54,049 bases of DNA from CAZHEV01 sp964531335 [NCBI: uncultured bacterium] (lineage in GTDB: Bacteria > Eisenbacteria > RBG-16-71-46 > CAZHEV01), in assembly GCA_964531335.1 (NCBI GenBank), contig CAZHEV010000001.1, positions 309,086 to 363,134 of the forward strand, written 5' to 3'. This document shows positions 19,076-28,012 of this stretch, one piece after another (positions within the stretch are counted from its first letter, which is position 1; every line of letters begins with the position of its first letter). The translations under genes and the position numbers were made by a program. Under the pieces are notes generated by a model. The model had not been told where the DNA came from. It did no database searches and saw only the letters and a program-made list of their open reading frames with translations.

Positions 19076-20203
19076 TCACGGTCTCCGAGCCTTGGCGCCT
19101 CCGGCCGCTCCTTTGCCTTTTCCGGTCAAGAAAGGGATCTTTACGACCTCCGCCTCCACGCCCCGCCCCCTGACGTCAACCTCGATCCTGGTCCCCAGAC
19201 CGGCGGAGTCCTTCCTAAGGTATCCCATGGCGAGGCTCTGTTCCAAGTAGGGCGCGAAAGCGCCGCTGGTAACGCGGCCCACCTCCTCCCCTCCATATCT
19301 CAGCACGTTCCCTTTCCTGGCTATCCTCTTCTCCAACAGCCTCAGCCCCACAAACTTCCTCGAAGGACCTCGCTCCTTGCGCTTGGCAAGGACTTCCCTT
19401 CCTATAAAATCATCCTTCGAGAACTTCACCGTCCATCCAAGCCCGGCCTCCAGGGGATCCGTTGTCTCGTCTATGTCGTTGCCGTAGAGCCTGTACGATG
19501 CCTCGAAGCGCAGCGTGTCCCGCGCCCCGAGCCCGATGGGCTCGCACGCTGCCGCCGAATCGCCGCCGGTCAGAGCATCCCACAACTTTCGCGCGCCCTC
19601 GGGGCTCGTGTAAAGCTCGAAGCCGTCCTCGCCGGTGTAGCCCGTCCGGGACACCATCACACGATGGCCGCCGAAAGTCACCGCCCTGTGCTTGAACCGG
19701 CCCAGATCCACGAGCGCGGGTTCCAGCAGATCGGAGACGAAAGGCACCGCCGAAGGCCCTTGAACCGCCAGCTGGCCCGTCGCGGGGCTTTCGTCCTCGA
19801 CGGCCACGCCGCCGCTCGCGTGCTCGGCCAGCCAATCGTAGTCCTTGCGGGTGTTGGCGGCGTTCACCACGAATACATAATCATCTTCGCCAACACAGTA
19901 TACGGTGACGTCGTCCACTATGCCACCGTCCGGATAGCACAGGGGCGTATAGGTGATCGCGCCCGCCTCCCTCGGCGCTACGTTGGTGCACATCCGGTCG
20001 ACGAAGTGCCCCGCGCCCGCTCCCCGGACCCTTATCTCCCCCATGTGGGAGACATCGAAGAGGCCTATTCCGGTTCTCACCGCTCGGTGCTCGTGAATTA
20101 TGCCCTTGCCGTACCGGACCGGCATCAGCCATCCGGCGAACTCCACCATCTTCCCGCCCGATCGCTCGTGCCGCTCGAACAGGGCCGTCTTCTTCAGCTC
20201 CAT
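19076..20203 (-). CDS. gcvT: Aminomethyltransferase (glycine cleavage T protein)
   Basis: GcvT releases ammonia from aminomethyl-lipoyl-GcvH and makes 5,10-methylene-tetrahydrofolate. The 375-residue product has the normal length and conserved N-terminus MVEFAGWLMPVRY, the folate-site stretch LFDVSHMGEIRV, then GYTGEDGFELY and the C-terminal barrel ending in RDSAGLGTRIEV. It starts 13 bases after the uvrA stop, so it lacks room for its own regulated leader and is probably transcribed from the uvrA promoter. No glycine riboswitch fits in that gap. Confidence 0.96.
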   Translation of the reverse strand: MELKKTALFERHERSGGKMVEFAGWLMPVRYGKGIIHEHRAVRTGIGLFDVSHMGEIRVRGAGAGHFVDRMCTNVAPREAGAITYTPLCYPDGGIVDDVTVYCVGEDDYVFVVNAANTRKDYDWLAEHASGGVAVEDESPATGQLAVQGPSAVPFVSDLLEPALVDLGRFKHRAVTFGGHRVMVSRTGYTGEDGFELYTSPEGARKLWDALTGGDSAAACEPIGLGARDTLRFEASYRLYGNDIDETTDPLEAGLGWTVKFSKDDFIGREVLAKRKERGPSRKFVGLRLLEKRIARKGNVLRYGGEEVGRVTSGAFAPYLEQSLAMGYLRKDSAGLGTRIEVDVRGRGVEAEVVKIPFLTGKGKGAAGGAKARRP

Positions 20204-20216
20204 CAGATCCCCACTC

Positions 20217-23057
20217 TCAACACGCCTCCTGAAGCCCGCCGGACCCCTCGGCCTCCAGCAGCTCGCGGAGCATCTGTCCGGTATGGGACCCCGGGAGCGC
20301 GGAGACGCGCTCGGGAGTGCCCGACGCCACCACTCGCCCTCCGGAGTCTCCTCCGCCGGGCCCGAGATCCACTATGAAGTCGGCGGTCTTTATGACGTCC
20401 GGATTGTGCTCGATCACTATCACCGTGTTGCCTCTTTCCACGAGCCGTCTCAGGACGTCGAGGAGGCAACTCACGTCTTCAAAATGCAGCCCCGTGGTCG
20501 GTTCGTCAAGAATATACAGCGTCCTTCCCGTGGCCACCTTGGACAGCTCGGCGGACAGCTTCACCCTCTGCGCTTCACCGCCCGACAACGTGGTGGCGGG
20601 CTGGCCCAGATGTATGTAGCCGAGTCCTACGTCCCTGAGCACCTCCAACCTCCGCCTGATCACCGGGACCGGGCTCAGGAACCTGCAAGCCTCGTCCACG
20701 GTCATGTCCAGCACGTCGGCGACGTTCTTGCCCTTGTAGGTGATCTCGAGCGTCTCGCTGTTGTATCTCTTACCGCCGCATTGGTCGCAACGCACGTACA
20801 CGTTGGGCAGAAAGTGCATCTCTATCTTGACCATGCCTTCGCCTCGACAGGCTTCGCATCTGCCGCCCTTCACGTTGAAGCTGAAGCGCCCGGGCTTGTA
20901 GCCGCGCAGGCGCGCCTCCCGGACCTGTGAGAAGAGTTGCCTTATCGGCGTGAAGGCACCCGTGTACGTGGCGGGGTTCGACCTCGGCGTGCGCCCTATC
21001 GGCGACTGGTTTATGTCCACGACCTTGTCCACGTTTTCAGCGCCTCTTATCTTCCTGTGCGCTCCCGGTATCACCGGGCTCTTGTAGAGGCGCTTGCTCA
21101 GGGCGGAGTAGAGCACATCGTTGACCAAGGTGCTCTTGCCCGAACCGGAGACTCCGGTCACGCAGATGAGCGTGCCGAGCGGAAACTCGACGTCTATGTC
21201 CTTGAGGTTGTGCTGGCCGGCGCCGAGTACTTCCAACGACGACCCGTTCCCCGTCCGCCTGCGGGAGGGTACGTGTATCTTCTTCCTGCCCGAGAGATAG
21301 AGCCCGGTCAGCGAGACCGTGGACTCGCGGACCTCGCCGGGGGTCCCTTGCACCACGACCTTCCCGCCGTTGTTGCCCGCCCCGGGACCGAGGTCCACCA
21401 CGTGGTCCGAAGCCTCTATTGTCTGCCTGTCGTGCTCGACCACTATGACCGAGTTACCGAGATCCCTCAGCCCCGCGAGCGTGGAGAGCAGCTTGCCGGT
21501 GTCCTTGTGGTGAAGACCTATTGTCGGCTCGTCGAGTATGTAGAGCACGCCCGTCAGCCTCGAGCCTATCTGGGTAGCGAGCTTGATTCTCTGGGCTTCG
21601 CCGCCGGCGAGTGTCCCGGCCGGTCTGTCCAGCGTCAGGTAGTCCAAACCCACGTCGGCCATGAACCGCAGTCGATCCGCTATCTCCTTGATTATGGGGC
21701 CCGCGACGGCTGCGTCCCGGCGACTCAGCTCGAGCGCCTCGAAGAAAGAGGCGCATTCGACGACGGTACGGGAGGTCACTTCGCTGATGGAAAGTCCGCC
21801 CACCTTGACCGCGAGGCTTTCAGGCCTGAGCCTCGCTCCGCCGCAGGATGCGCAGGGCCGGGCGGTCATGAATGTGGATATCCAGCTCCTTATGGCCTCG
21901 GATCTTGTCTCCTTGAGCCGTTTTTGAAGGCTGGGGATCGCCCCCTCGAACGACCGCGCGGCCGCCGTCCGCCCTCCGCGGCCTCGCTTGCCCCCGCCGG
22001 CGCCCTCGCCGCCGTAAAGGATGAGCCTCCTTGCGGACTCCTTGAGCTTGCGGAACGGCGCGTCAAGATCGAAACCAGCGCGGCCCGCCAATCGTTCGAG
22101 CTGTTTGCCGATCCATTTGCCCTCGATGGGCCCCCATGGGACCAGAGCCCCCTCCTTGATGGACAGAGAGGGATCCGGCACGACCAAGCTCTCCTCTATG
22201 TCCAGCGCCGTTCCCAGCCCCCCGCAATCAGGGCAGGCGCCGTACGGGCTGCTGTAGGAGAAGTCCCTGGGCTGCATCTCCCCATAGCTCACTCCGCAGC
22301 GCAGGCAGGCCGCCTTCTCGCTGAACAGGATCTCTTCACCTCGCTCCGGCTGCGCGATGGCGGTCCCGCCCGACAAGGCCAGTGCCGCCTCGAGCGCCTC
22401 GGCCAACCGGCGCGACGAGCCCTTGCCCACGGCCAGCCTGTCGATGTAGACCTCGATATCGTGCCTGCGATTACGAGCGAGCTTTGGAATCGCTTTGGAT
22501 ATATCGTACGCGCGGCCGTCGGCTCTTATTCGAAGGAAGCCTTTCTTCCTCAAAGCCTCCAGGTCGGCCTTGAAGCCGCCCTTTCGGCCCTTGACCAGCG
22601 GCGCCAGGACCGCCACCCGCTCTCCCGCCCCCAGACAGGCGACGCGCTCGGTCATTCTGGTCACGCTCTGGCTCTCTATCGCGCGGCCGCAGACGTGGCA
22701 GTGCTGAACGCCGACCCTCGCGTACATCAACCTGAGATAGTCGTAGATCTCGGTGGCCGTCGCGACCGTGGACCGGGGATTGGATCCGAGGCTTCGCTGT
22801 TCTATGGCTATTGCCGGAGACAGGCCGTCTATGAGGTCGACGTCGGGCTTTTCCAGCCCGCCCAGGAACTGCCTGGCATAGCTGGAAAGCGATTCGACGT
22901 ATCGCCTCTGCCCCTCCGCGTAAATGGTGTCGAACGCAAGCGAGCTCTTGCCCGACCCGCTCACGCCGGTTATCACGACCATGCTCTCCCTCGGAACGTC
23001 GAGGTCTATGCCGCGGAGGTTGTGCTCCCTCGCGCCTCTAATTGTAATATAGTCCAT
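20217..23057 (-). CDS. uvrA: Excinuclease ABC subunit A
   Basis: UvrA recognises DNA lesions with UvrB in nucleotide excision repair. The 946-residue product has the expected length and two ABC ATPase modules. Walker A1 is GVSGSGKSSL (residues 31-40) with a CLRCG/CPDCGG zinc module. Walker A2 is [10 protein letters not shown] with the second zinc module CEACRGEG/CDQCGG, and each module has a signature SGGEAQR or AGGEAQR. The ATG at 23057 has GGAG six bases before it and gives the family N-terminus MDYITIRGAREHNLRG. An upstream GC-rich extension to 23198 is not typical. It is the first gene of a run that continues into gcvT 13 bases later. Confidence 0.97.
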   Translation of the reverse strand: MDYITIRGAREHNLRGIDLDVPRESMVVITGVSGSGKSSLAFDTIYAEGQRRYVESLSSYARQFLGGLEKPDVDLIDGLSPAIAIEQRSLGSNPRSTVATATEIYDYLRLMYARVGVQHCHVCGRAIESQSVTRMTERVACLGAGERVAVLAPLVKGRKGGFKADLEALRKKGFLRIRADGRAYDISKAIPKLARNRRHDIEVYIDRLAVGKGSSRRLAEALEAALALSGGTAIAQPERGEEILFSEKAACLRCGVSYGEMQPRDFSYSSPYGACPDCGGLGTALDIEESLVVPDPSLSIKEGALVPWGPIEGKWIGKQLERLAGRAGFDLDAPFRKLKESARRLILYGGEGAGGGKRGRGGRTAAARSFEGAIPSLQKRLKETRSEAIRSWISTFMTARPCASCGGARLRPESLAVKVGGLSISEVTSRTVVECASFFEALELSRRDAAVAGPIIKEIADRLRFMADVGLDYLTLDRPAGTLAGGEAQRIKLATQIGSRLTGVLYILDEPTIGLHHKDTGKLLSTLAGLRDLGNSVIVVEHDRQTIEASDHVVDLGPGAGNNGGKVVVQGTPGEVRESTVSLTGLYLSGRKKIHVPSRRRTGNGSSLEVLGAGQHNLKDIDVEFPLGTLICVTGVSGSGKSTLVNDVLYSALSKRLYKSPVIPGAHRKIRGAENVDKVVDINQSPIGRTPRSNPATYTGAFTPIRQLFSQVREARLRGYKPGRFSFNVKGGRCEACRGEGMVKIEMHFLPNVYVRCDQCGGKRYNSETLEITYKGKNVADVLDMTVDEACRFLSPVPVIRRRLEVLRDVGLGYIHLGQPATTLSGGEAQRVKLSAELSKVATGRTLYILDEPTTGLHFEDVSCLLDVLRRLVERGNTVIVIEHNPDVIKTADFIVDLGPGGGDSGGRVVASGTPERVSALPGSHTGQMLRELLEAEGSGGLQEAC

Positions 23058-23224
23058 CGACAGCTCCGCGAGTTGGTGCCGATGTATCAATAAATTGTGA
23101 CAAATCTTAGTGCGGATCGAATGTGGGGCCGGGCGTCCGGGAGTGCGGGACGCCGCCGAGATCCGCGACCGAACCGAGATCCATCCCCTCGTCCACACCC
23201 CATCGCACGAGGATACGTCGGCTT

Positions 23225-23416
23225 TCAGCAGTTCCCCGTGGGCATCCCCAACCTGGCTCTTGCCTCTACGAGGGCGTCCACAAATGCCTCGAAGTCCGGT
23301 CGGCCGAAGCTCAGGTGCACGAACTCATGCTGTACGACTACTGTGTCTTCTTGCTCGTCGAACCAAACCGAGGTCAGGGCACCCTGATCGGTTCGCGTTT
23401 CAGCCAGATCTTTCAT
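23225..23416 (-). CDS. Small conserved-looking protein of 63 residues, unknown function
   Basis: This short frame starts MKDLAETRTDQGALTSVW, continues FDEQEDTVVVQHEFVHLSF and ends in an amphipathic helix (FEAFVDALVEARARL). AGGAAGAGG precedes the ATG at good spacing. An in-frame upstream extension to 23554 overlaps the antiporter gene and looks non-coding. The predicted layout is two or three beta strands and a helix, as in small transcript-associated or DUF-type proteins. I do not recognise the family. It sits between the antiporter and uvrA on the same strand. Confidence 0.6.
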   Translation of the reverse strand: MKDLAETRTDQGALTSVWFDEQEDTVVVQHEFVHLSFGRPDFEAFVDALVEARARLGMPTGNC

Positions 23417-23513
23417 TGCCTCTTCCTTGTTGTCTATGGGATCGGCTCCGGCGCAGCCTCCCGCCGGCCCGGCGGCCGACTGTTTCGATGCTATCAGTCT
23501 ATCGATAAGCGTG

Positions 23514-25472
23514 TCAAGCCCTTCGCCCTTCCGTCTCGTCCGCCCTCTTTCCAAACAGCAGTATGAACGCCGCCATCGCGCCCAGCCCCACCACGATTGA
23601 TATCGCCGGATGCACCCCGTACCCGGCCGGCAGGTAGCCCGCCGCTATCCCTATGCCGGCGGCGAGGACCGCATAAGGCAGCTGCGTCTTTACATGGTCC
23701 ACGTGATCGCAGGAGGTGGCCATCGAGGAGAGTATCGTGGTGTCCGATATAGGCGACGCGTGATCGCCGAAGCACGAGCCGCTGAGAACAGCCGCCACCG
23801 CCGCCAGCAGCGGCCCGCCGACCACCTCGCCGGGCGGGGCCAAGTTGTATCCGAGCGGTATCACCACCGGCATCAGTATCGCCATCGTGCCCCAGGACGT
23901 GCCGGTGGCGAAGCTTATTGCCGCCGCGGTAAGGAAGACGACGGTAGGCAGAAGCGCGAGCGTGACTACTCCGCTCACCTTGTCGACGACGTACCCGGCG
24001 GTGAAAAGATCACCGCACACAGCCCCGAGAGACCAGGCGCACACCAGCACGACCATCGCGACCATCATCGCCTTGACGCCCGAGAGCCATGCTTCCATCG
24101 TCTGTGAGACGTCGAGCACTCTCTGTGACACGGCCAGGATCCCGGCCGTCGCCGCGCCGGCCGCCGAGGCCCACAGCAGGACGCTCAGCGAATCCGCCGC
24201 TCCGAGGATCTCCATCGGACCGGCCGCGGAGGCCGCCTCCCCCAACGCCTTTGAGCCGTTGTAGTAAAGCCCGCCCACGACGGCTGCGATGACGACTCCT
24301 ATCGGCAGCGCGGCGTTTATCCAGCGTAACGGGGCGTTCTCCGGCGGCTGCATCTCGGTGAGTTCCTTGTCCGCCATGGGCACCGCCCCGTCCCTGGTCA
24401 GCTTCCCCTCCAGCCTGCTTCGCCTTTCCGCCCTGTACATGGCCCCGAGGTCGCGCCCGCTGGCCGTCACCACGAGCACCATCACAAGCAGTATTATCGA
24501 GTAGAAGCTATAGGGAATGGTCCTTATGAAGACGGCGTAGACGTTGTCGGCGCCCGGCAAGCCCAGAGATGCCCAGCTGTCCTGGATGAGACCTATCTCA
24601 TACCCAACCCATGTCGATATCACGGCGATGCTGGTTATGGGAGCGGCCGTGGCATCGACCACGAACGCGAGCTTCTCCCTGCTTATCCGCAGCCTGTCGG
24701 TGAAAGGCCGCATCGTGTTTCCCACAAGAAGAGTGTTCGCATAGTCGTCGAAGAATATGGCGACCCCCATGAGCCAGGTCGCAATCTGGCCGTTTCTGGC
24801 CGTGGACGCCCACCGGGCCATTGCCGAGGCTATAGCGTGCAAGCCGCCCGACCTCGCGATGATCCCAACCATCCCGCCCAAGCACAGGCTGAAAATCACT
24901 ATGGCGGCGTGGTCCGGATCGCCGAGGGCGTTCTTGAAGTAGGTGTCAAGGCTCCTCAGGAACCCGGAGAGGGGGTTCAGGCCCGCAATGAAGGTGGCGC
25001 CCAGCCATACACCGCAGAAAAGAGAGAGGACGACGTGGCGCGTCAACAGGGCCAGGGCTATTGCCAGTAGAGGGGGAGTTATGGACAGGACGCCGGGCAG
25101 GCCGCGCAGCTCCACCTCTCGAGCGCCCGAGATACCGTCGACCTCCGCGCGAAGCTCCGTTCCCTCGACGAACGTGCGCCGCAGGACCGCCACGCCGGAC
25201 CTGAGCTCGAAGGGAACGGCTCCCGTGCCCCGCTCGAGCGCCGGGGAGGCGCCGTACAGAACGCCCGCGCCGTGGTAGCGCTCAGCCGTGTTGCCGCCGG
25301 CGTCTATCGCCCTGACCGTGACCGCGACCGATATGTTGGGATTGACGGTGGCCGGAAGATCGATCTCGAGCCGCGAAGGGGGCTGGGACGCCCCACACAA
25401 GCAGGGCGCCGTCAAGATGGCGGCGAGAGCCCATAGAAAGAAGGCGAGCTTTATCGCGGGCGGTCTCTTCAT
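23514..25472 (-). CDS. nhaC: NhaC-family Na+/H+ antiporter with an N-terminal periplasmic domain
   Basis: The product (652 residues) has a signal peptide and about 100 residues of predicted beta structure before the first antiporter helix. The NhaC/Na_H_antiporter domain then follows: FDDYANTLLVGNTMRP, DATAAPITSIAVISTWVG and LSGSCFGDHASPISDTTI are its recognised blocks, with about eleven to twelve membrane helices. NhaC proteins exchange protons for sodium, sometimes with an organic substrate. The N-terminal piece begins SRLEIDLPATVNPNISVAVTV and resembles an Ig-like sandwich. The ATG at 25472 is preferred to a TTG one codon earlier. The function of the added domain is unknown. Confidence 0.85.
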   Translation of the reverse strand: MKRPPAIKLAFFLWALAAILTAPCLCGASQPPSRLEIDLPATVNPNISVAVTVRAIDAGGNTAERYHGAGVLYGASPALERGTGAVPFELRSGVAVLRRTFVEGTELRAEVDGISGAREVELRGLPGVLSITPPLLAIALALLTRHVVLSLFCGVWLGATFIAGLNPLSGFLRSLDTYFKNALGDPDHAAIVIFSLCLGGMVGIIARSGGLHAIASAMARWASTARNGQIATWLMGVAIFFDDYANTLLVGNTMRPFTDRLRISREKLAFVVDATAAPITSIAVISTWVGYEIGLIQDSWASLGLPGADNVYAVFIRTIPYSFYSIILLVMVLVVTASGRDLGAMYRAERRSRLEGKLTRDGAVPMADKELTEMQPPENAPLRWINAALPIGVVIAAVVGGLYYNGSKALGEAASAAGPMEILGAADSLSVLLWASAAGAATAGILAVSQRVLDVSQTMEAWLSGVKAMMVAMVVLVCAWSLGAVCGDLFTAGYVVDKVSGVVTLALLPTVVFLTAAAISFATGTSWGTMAILMPVVIPLGYNLAPPGEVVGGPLLAAVAAVLSGSCFGDHASPISDTTILSSMATSCDHVDHVKTQLPYAVLAAGIGIAAGYLPAGYGVHPAISIVVGLGAMAAFILLFGKRADETEGRRA

Positions 25473-25537
25473 CAAGCCTGATAGTCTTCGCTTCGAGACA
25501 GGCCCGCGAGCACGGGCCGAAGATTCACCTCATCGAG

Positions 25538-26233
25538 CTAAGCCGTCCTCGCGGCTGCGGTGTCGCTCTCGATGAGGCCGTCTTTGAGCCTCACCACCCT
25601 GTTTGCGTGCTGGGCGATGGAAAGCTCGTGCGTAACAACGATTATCGTGCTTCCCCGCTTGTGGATCCCGGAGAGGACGGACATGATCTCCTCCCCGGTC
25701 TTGCTGTCCAGGTTGCCCGTGGGCTCATCGGCCAAGATTATAGATGGGTCGTTTACGAGCGCACGCGCTATCGCCACCCGTTGTCTTTCGCCCCCCGAGA
25801 GCTCGTTCGGGCGGTGCCCCATTCTCTCTCCGAGCCCCACCTGCTCCAGCGCGGTCACGGCGCTGGAGCGCCTTGTGCGGGAATCCACTCCGGCGTACAC
25901 GAGCGGGAGCTCCACGTTCCGCAGCGCGGTGGCCCGGGGAAGCAGATTGAAAGTCTGAAACACGAACCCGATCTGCTTGTTTCTTATACGGGCAAGCTCG
26001 TTGTCCTTGAGCTTTTGAATATTGACCTGGTCCAGAAGATATGAGCCGGACGACGGCCTGTCTAGACACCCGATTACGTTCATCAGCGTAGATTTGCCCG
26101 AACCGGACGGCCCCATGATCGCCACATACTCGTTGGCGACGACCCCCATCGACACGCCTTTGAGCGCGGGCACCTCGACGGTGCCGATCTCGTAGATCTT
26201 GCTGACGTCTTTGATTTCGATTAGCAACCGCAC
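25538..26233 (-). CDS. ABC transporter ATPase, LolD/MacB type
   Basis: The 231-residue product has Walker [16 protein letters not shown], the Q-loop in [10 protein letters not shown], the signature [16 protein letters not shown] and Walker [14 protein letters not shown] with the H-loop in VTHE. This is the LolD/MacB/FtsE-like subgroup that powers lipoprotein release or macrolide-type efflux. It follows the TolC-family gene by 62 bases. The permease and membrane-fusion subunits normally encoded beside it are missing. The start is a GTG at 26233; a TTG two codons later is also possible, and neither has an ideal Shine-Dalgarno. Confidence 0.9.
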   Translation of the reverse strand: MRLLIEIKDVSKIYEIGTVEVPALKGVSMGVVANEYVAIMGPSGSGKSTLMNVIGCLDRPSSGSYLLDQVNIQKLKDNELARIRNKQIGFVFQTFNLLPRATALRNVELPLVYAGVDSRTRRSSAVTALEQVGLGERMGHRPNELSGGERQRVAIARALVNDPSIILADEPTGNLDSKTGEEIMSVLSGIHKRGSTIIVVTHELSIAQHANRVVRLKDGLIESDTAAARTA

Positions 26234-26295
26234 CCCCTAGGCCCAGACTCCCCCGCGCCTCTTCACGGTCGGGCTCGACGCGCCGGCAAACGTCA

Positions 26296-27657
26296 CTACT
26301 TTACATTCTGGCCCGTGGCGCGGTCAAGCTGGGCCAGCGCCACCTTGAAATCGGTTATCGCCTCCACCCTCTGACTCTCCGCTGAGGTCAACTCGACGCC
26401 GGCCTCCGTCAGCTCCAGGATTGTGCCCAAGCCCACATCGTACTGCTCCTTGGCGAGCTTGTAGCTTTCCTCGGCCGCGGCGAGCTGATCCTCGGAAACC
26501 CTGATCCGCTGGCGCGCCTCCTCCAGAGCGATCAGGGCCTGCTTGACCTCGAGGGTCACGGTAAGCTCCAGATCCTCGTATTCCCTCTCTCGGTTCCTCA
26601 GGCCCGCCCTGGCGTTGTTTATGTTCCCCCTCGTGAGCATGCCGTCGAAGATCGGGATCCTGACCCCCATTGCCACGTCCCAGGTGTATCTGGTCTCGAA
26701 GTCACTCGTGGAGTTGGGAAACTGGTTGTCTCTCCAGCGCCAGCTGAAGGACCCGAAGAGGCTCGGGTAGTGGCCGGCCTTCGCGGACTGCACTCCCGCT
26801 TCGGCCGCCCGTATCCTCTCGGCCGCGGCACGGAGGTCCGGCCTGAGAGAAGTCGCCGTGTCGTACATGTCCGCGCGATCTATCTCCACTTGCTCGACGG
26901 TCAGGTCGGCCTCGATCCGAATCTCCTCGTCGTAGCTCACGCCCATCATCTTCGCGAGCCTGACCCTCTCCAGCTCGCCAAGATTTCGTGCAGTGATAAG
27001 ATCGAGCTCGCCCTGGGCGACGTCGACCCTCGCCCGGAGCACGTCGCTCTTGGCCACCGAGCCCAACTCGAACAACGTCTCCGCTCTCTCCAGCTGCCCC
27101 TTGCTCCTCTCCAGGCTCTTCTCGCTCACCTCGAGAAGCTTCTCAGCCTTCACCAGGTTGTAGAACTGGTTCCTCACCTCGTAGGCGATGTCGTTTTGCG
27201 CCGCCTCGCTGGAGTGTCTGGCGGCCGACACGCCGGCCCTGGCCTGGGCCACGCTCTGCACGGAGCCCCAATCGAAGAGGCTCTGCGACGCATTAAGACC
27301 CATGCTGTAGGAGACGAACGCCTGGCTCTCGGTCTGCGAGGAGATAATCTCGCCGGTTCTCTCGTTGAGAGTGAGCTGCTCGCTGGGACCCTGGGTAAGT
27401 CTGTTCCAATAAGCGTTGGCGGAGACAGACGGCAGAACGCCGGCCCAGGCCCTCGTGGCCGCGGCCTCCGAAGAGCTTATGTTGTTCCGCGCGATGGCTA
27501 CATTGTGGTTGCGCTGGAGGGCGATCTCCACGCACTCCTCGACCGTTAGAGGCCCGCTGATGCCCACTCTCGCCTCACCCGCGGCCCCCGGCGCGCCCGG
27601 GACACAGGCCGAGATGAGCAAAGAACAGAGCAACGCAGACGAGATCCTCATATTCAT
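26296..27657 (-). CDS. tolC: TolC-family outer membrane efflux protein
   Basis: The 453-residue product has a signal peptide with CVPG near the end, then two OEP repeats of long coiled-coil helices: LTVEECVEIALQRNHNVAIA starts the first, and the second begins near RADMYDTATSLRPDLRAA. Each holds the Leu/Ala-rich heptads of TolC proteins. It would form the outer-membrane channel of a tripartite exporter. AGGAGGT precedes the ATG. The LolD/MacB-type ATPase follows in the same direction. No periplasmic adaptor gene is present between or beside them. Confidence 0.92.
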   Translation of the reverse strand: MNMRISSALLCSLLISACVPGAPGAAGEARVGISGPLTVEECVEIALQRNHNVAIARNNISSSEAAATRAWAGVLPSVSANAYWNRLTQGPSEQLTLNERTGEIISSQTESQAFVSYSMGLNASQSLFDWGSVQSVAQARAGVSAARHSSEAAQNDIAYEVRNQFYNLVKAEKLLEVSEKSLERSKGQLERAETLFELGSVAKSDVLRARVDVAQGELDLITARNLGELERVRLAKMMGVSYDEEIRIEADLTVEQVEIDRADMYDTATSLRPDLRAAAERIRAAEAGVQSAKAGHYPSLFGSFSWRWRDNQFPNSTSDFETRYTWDVAMGVRIPIFDGMLTRGNINNARAGLRNREREYEDLELTVTLEVKQALIALEEARQRIRVSEDQLAAAEESYKLAKEQYDVGLGTILELTEAGVELTSAESQRVEAITDFKVALAQLDRATGQNVK

Positions 27658-28012
27658 CTCAGACCTCCTTGAAGTTCAAACCGAGCCTATTCTCAACGGC
27701 CTGCGCCGGTTCCCGCGAGGCCGGGCTGGAAGTATCTAGAAAATATTACGATACCAATCGCCCGCATGTTCCACCAGTTCGCATCCCAGGCGCAACCCGC
27801 TTCGGGGGCCCATGGAGCCGCCAGAGGCGCCCAGACATACACATAACGCTCGGGCGGAGCTCATCCAGCGCCTTCGGGGGCGATGCGTGGTCGTGCCCGC
27901 GGGGCTCTTCCACATGCCGCCAAGGCCGCTCGGCCCCGGGCGCAAAGGGAAAATGACGATGAGCGGGCGATACCGCTGCTCGAGGGCGGCAAAGCCACGG
28001 CAGCCCGGCCCC
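27658..28012. other. Intergenic stretch, no gene identified
   Basis: This separates the TolC gene from the end of the tonB gene, both on the minus strand. Short frames here are GC-driven and lack start signals. An AT-richer patch around 27735-27765 is the likely place for the tolC promoter, but I could not fit a convincing -35/-10 pair. Confidence 0.4.

Noticed and set aside
20203-20217. Glycine riboswitch before gcvT
   Set aside because: Only 13 bases separate the uvrA stop from the gcvT start, so a riboswitch cannot fit.
18161-20377. Plus-strand open frame of about 738 codons opposite gcvPA/gcvH/gcvT
   Set aside because: It crosses three verified genes on the other strand and has no domain or ribosome binding site.
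20937-23093. Long plus-strand open frame of about 718 codons opposite uvrA
   Set aside because: It mirrors uvrA, whose domains and start are certain. High GC leaves the opposite strand free of stops; the translated sequence is Arg/His rich without a family.
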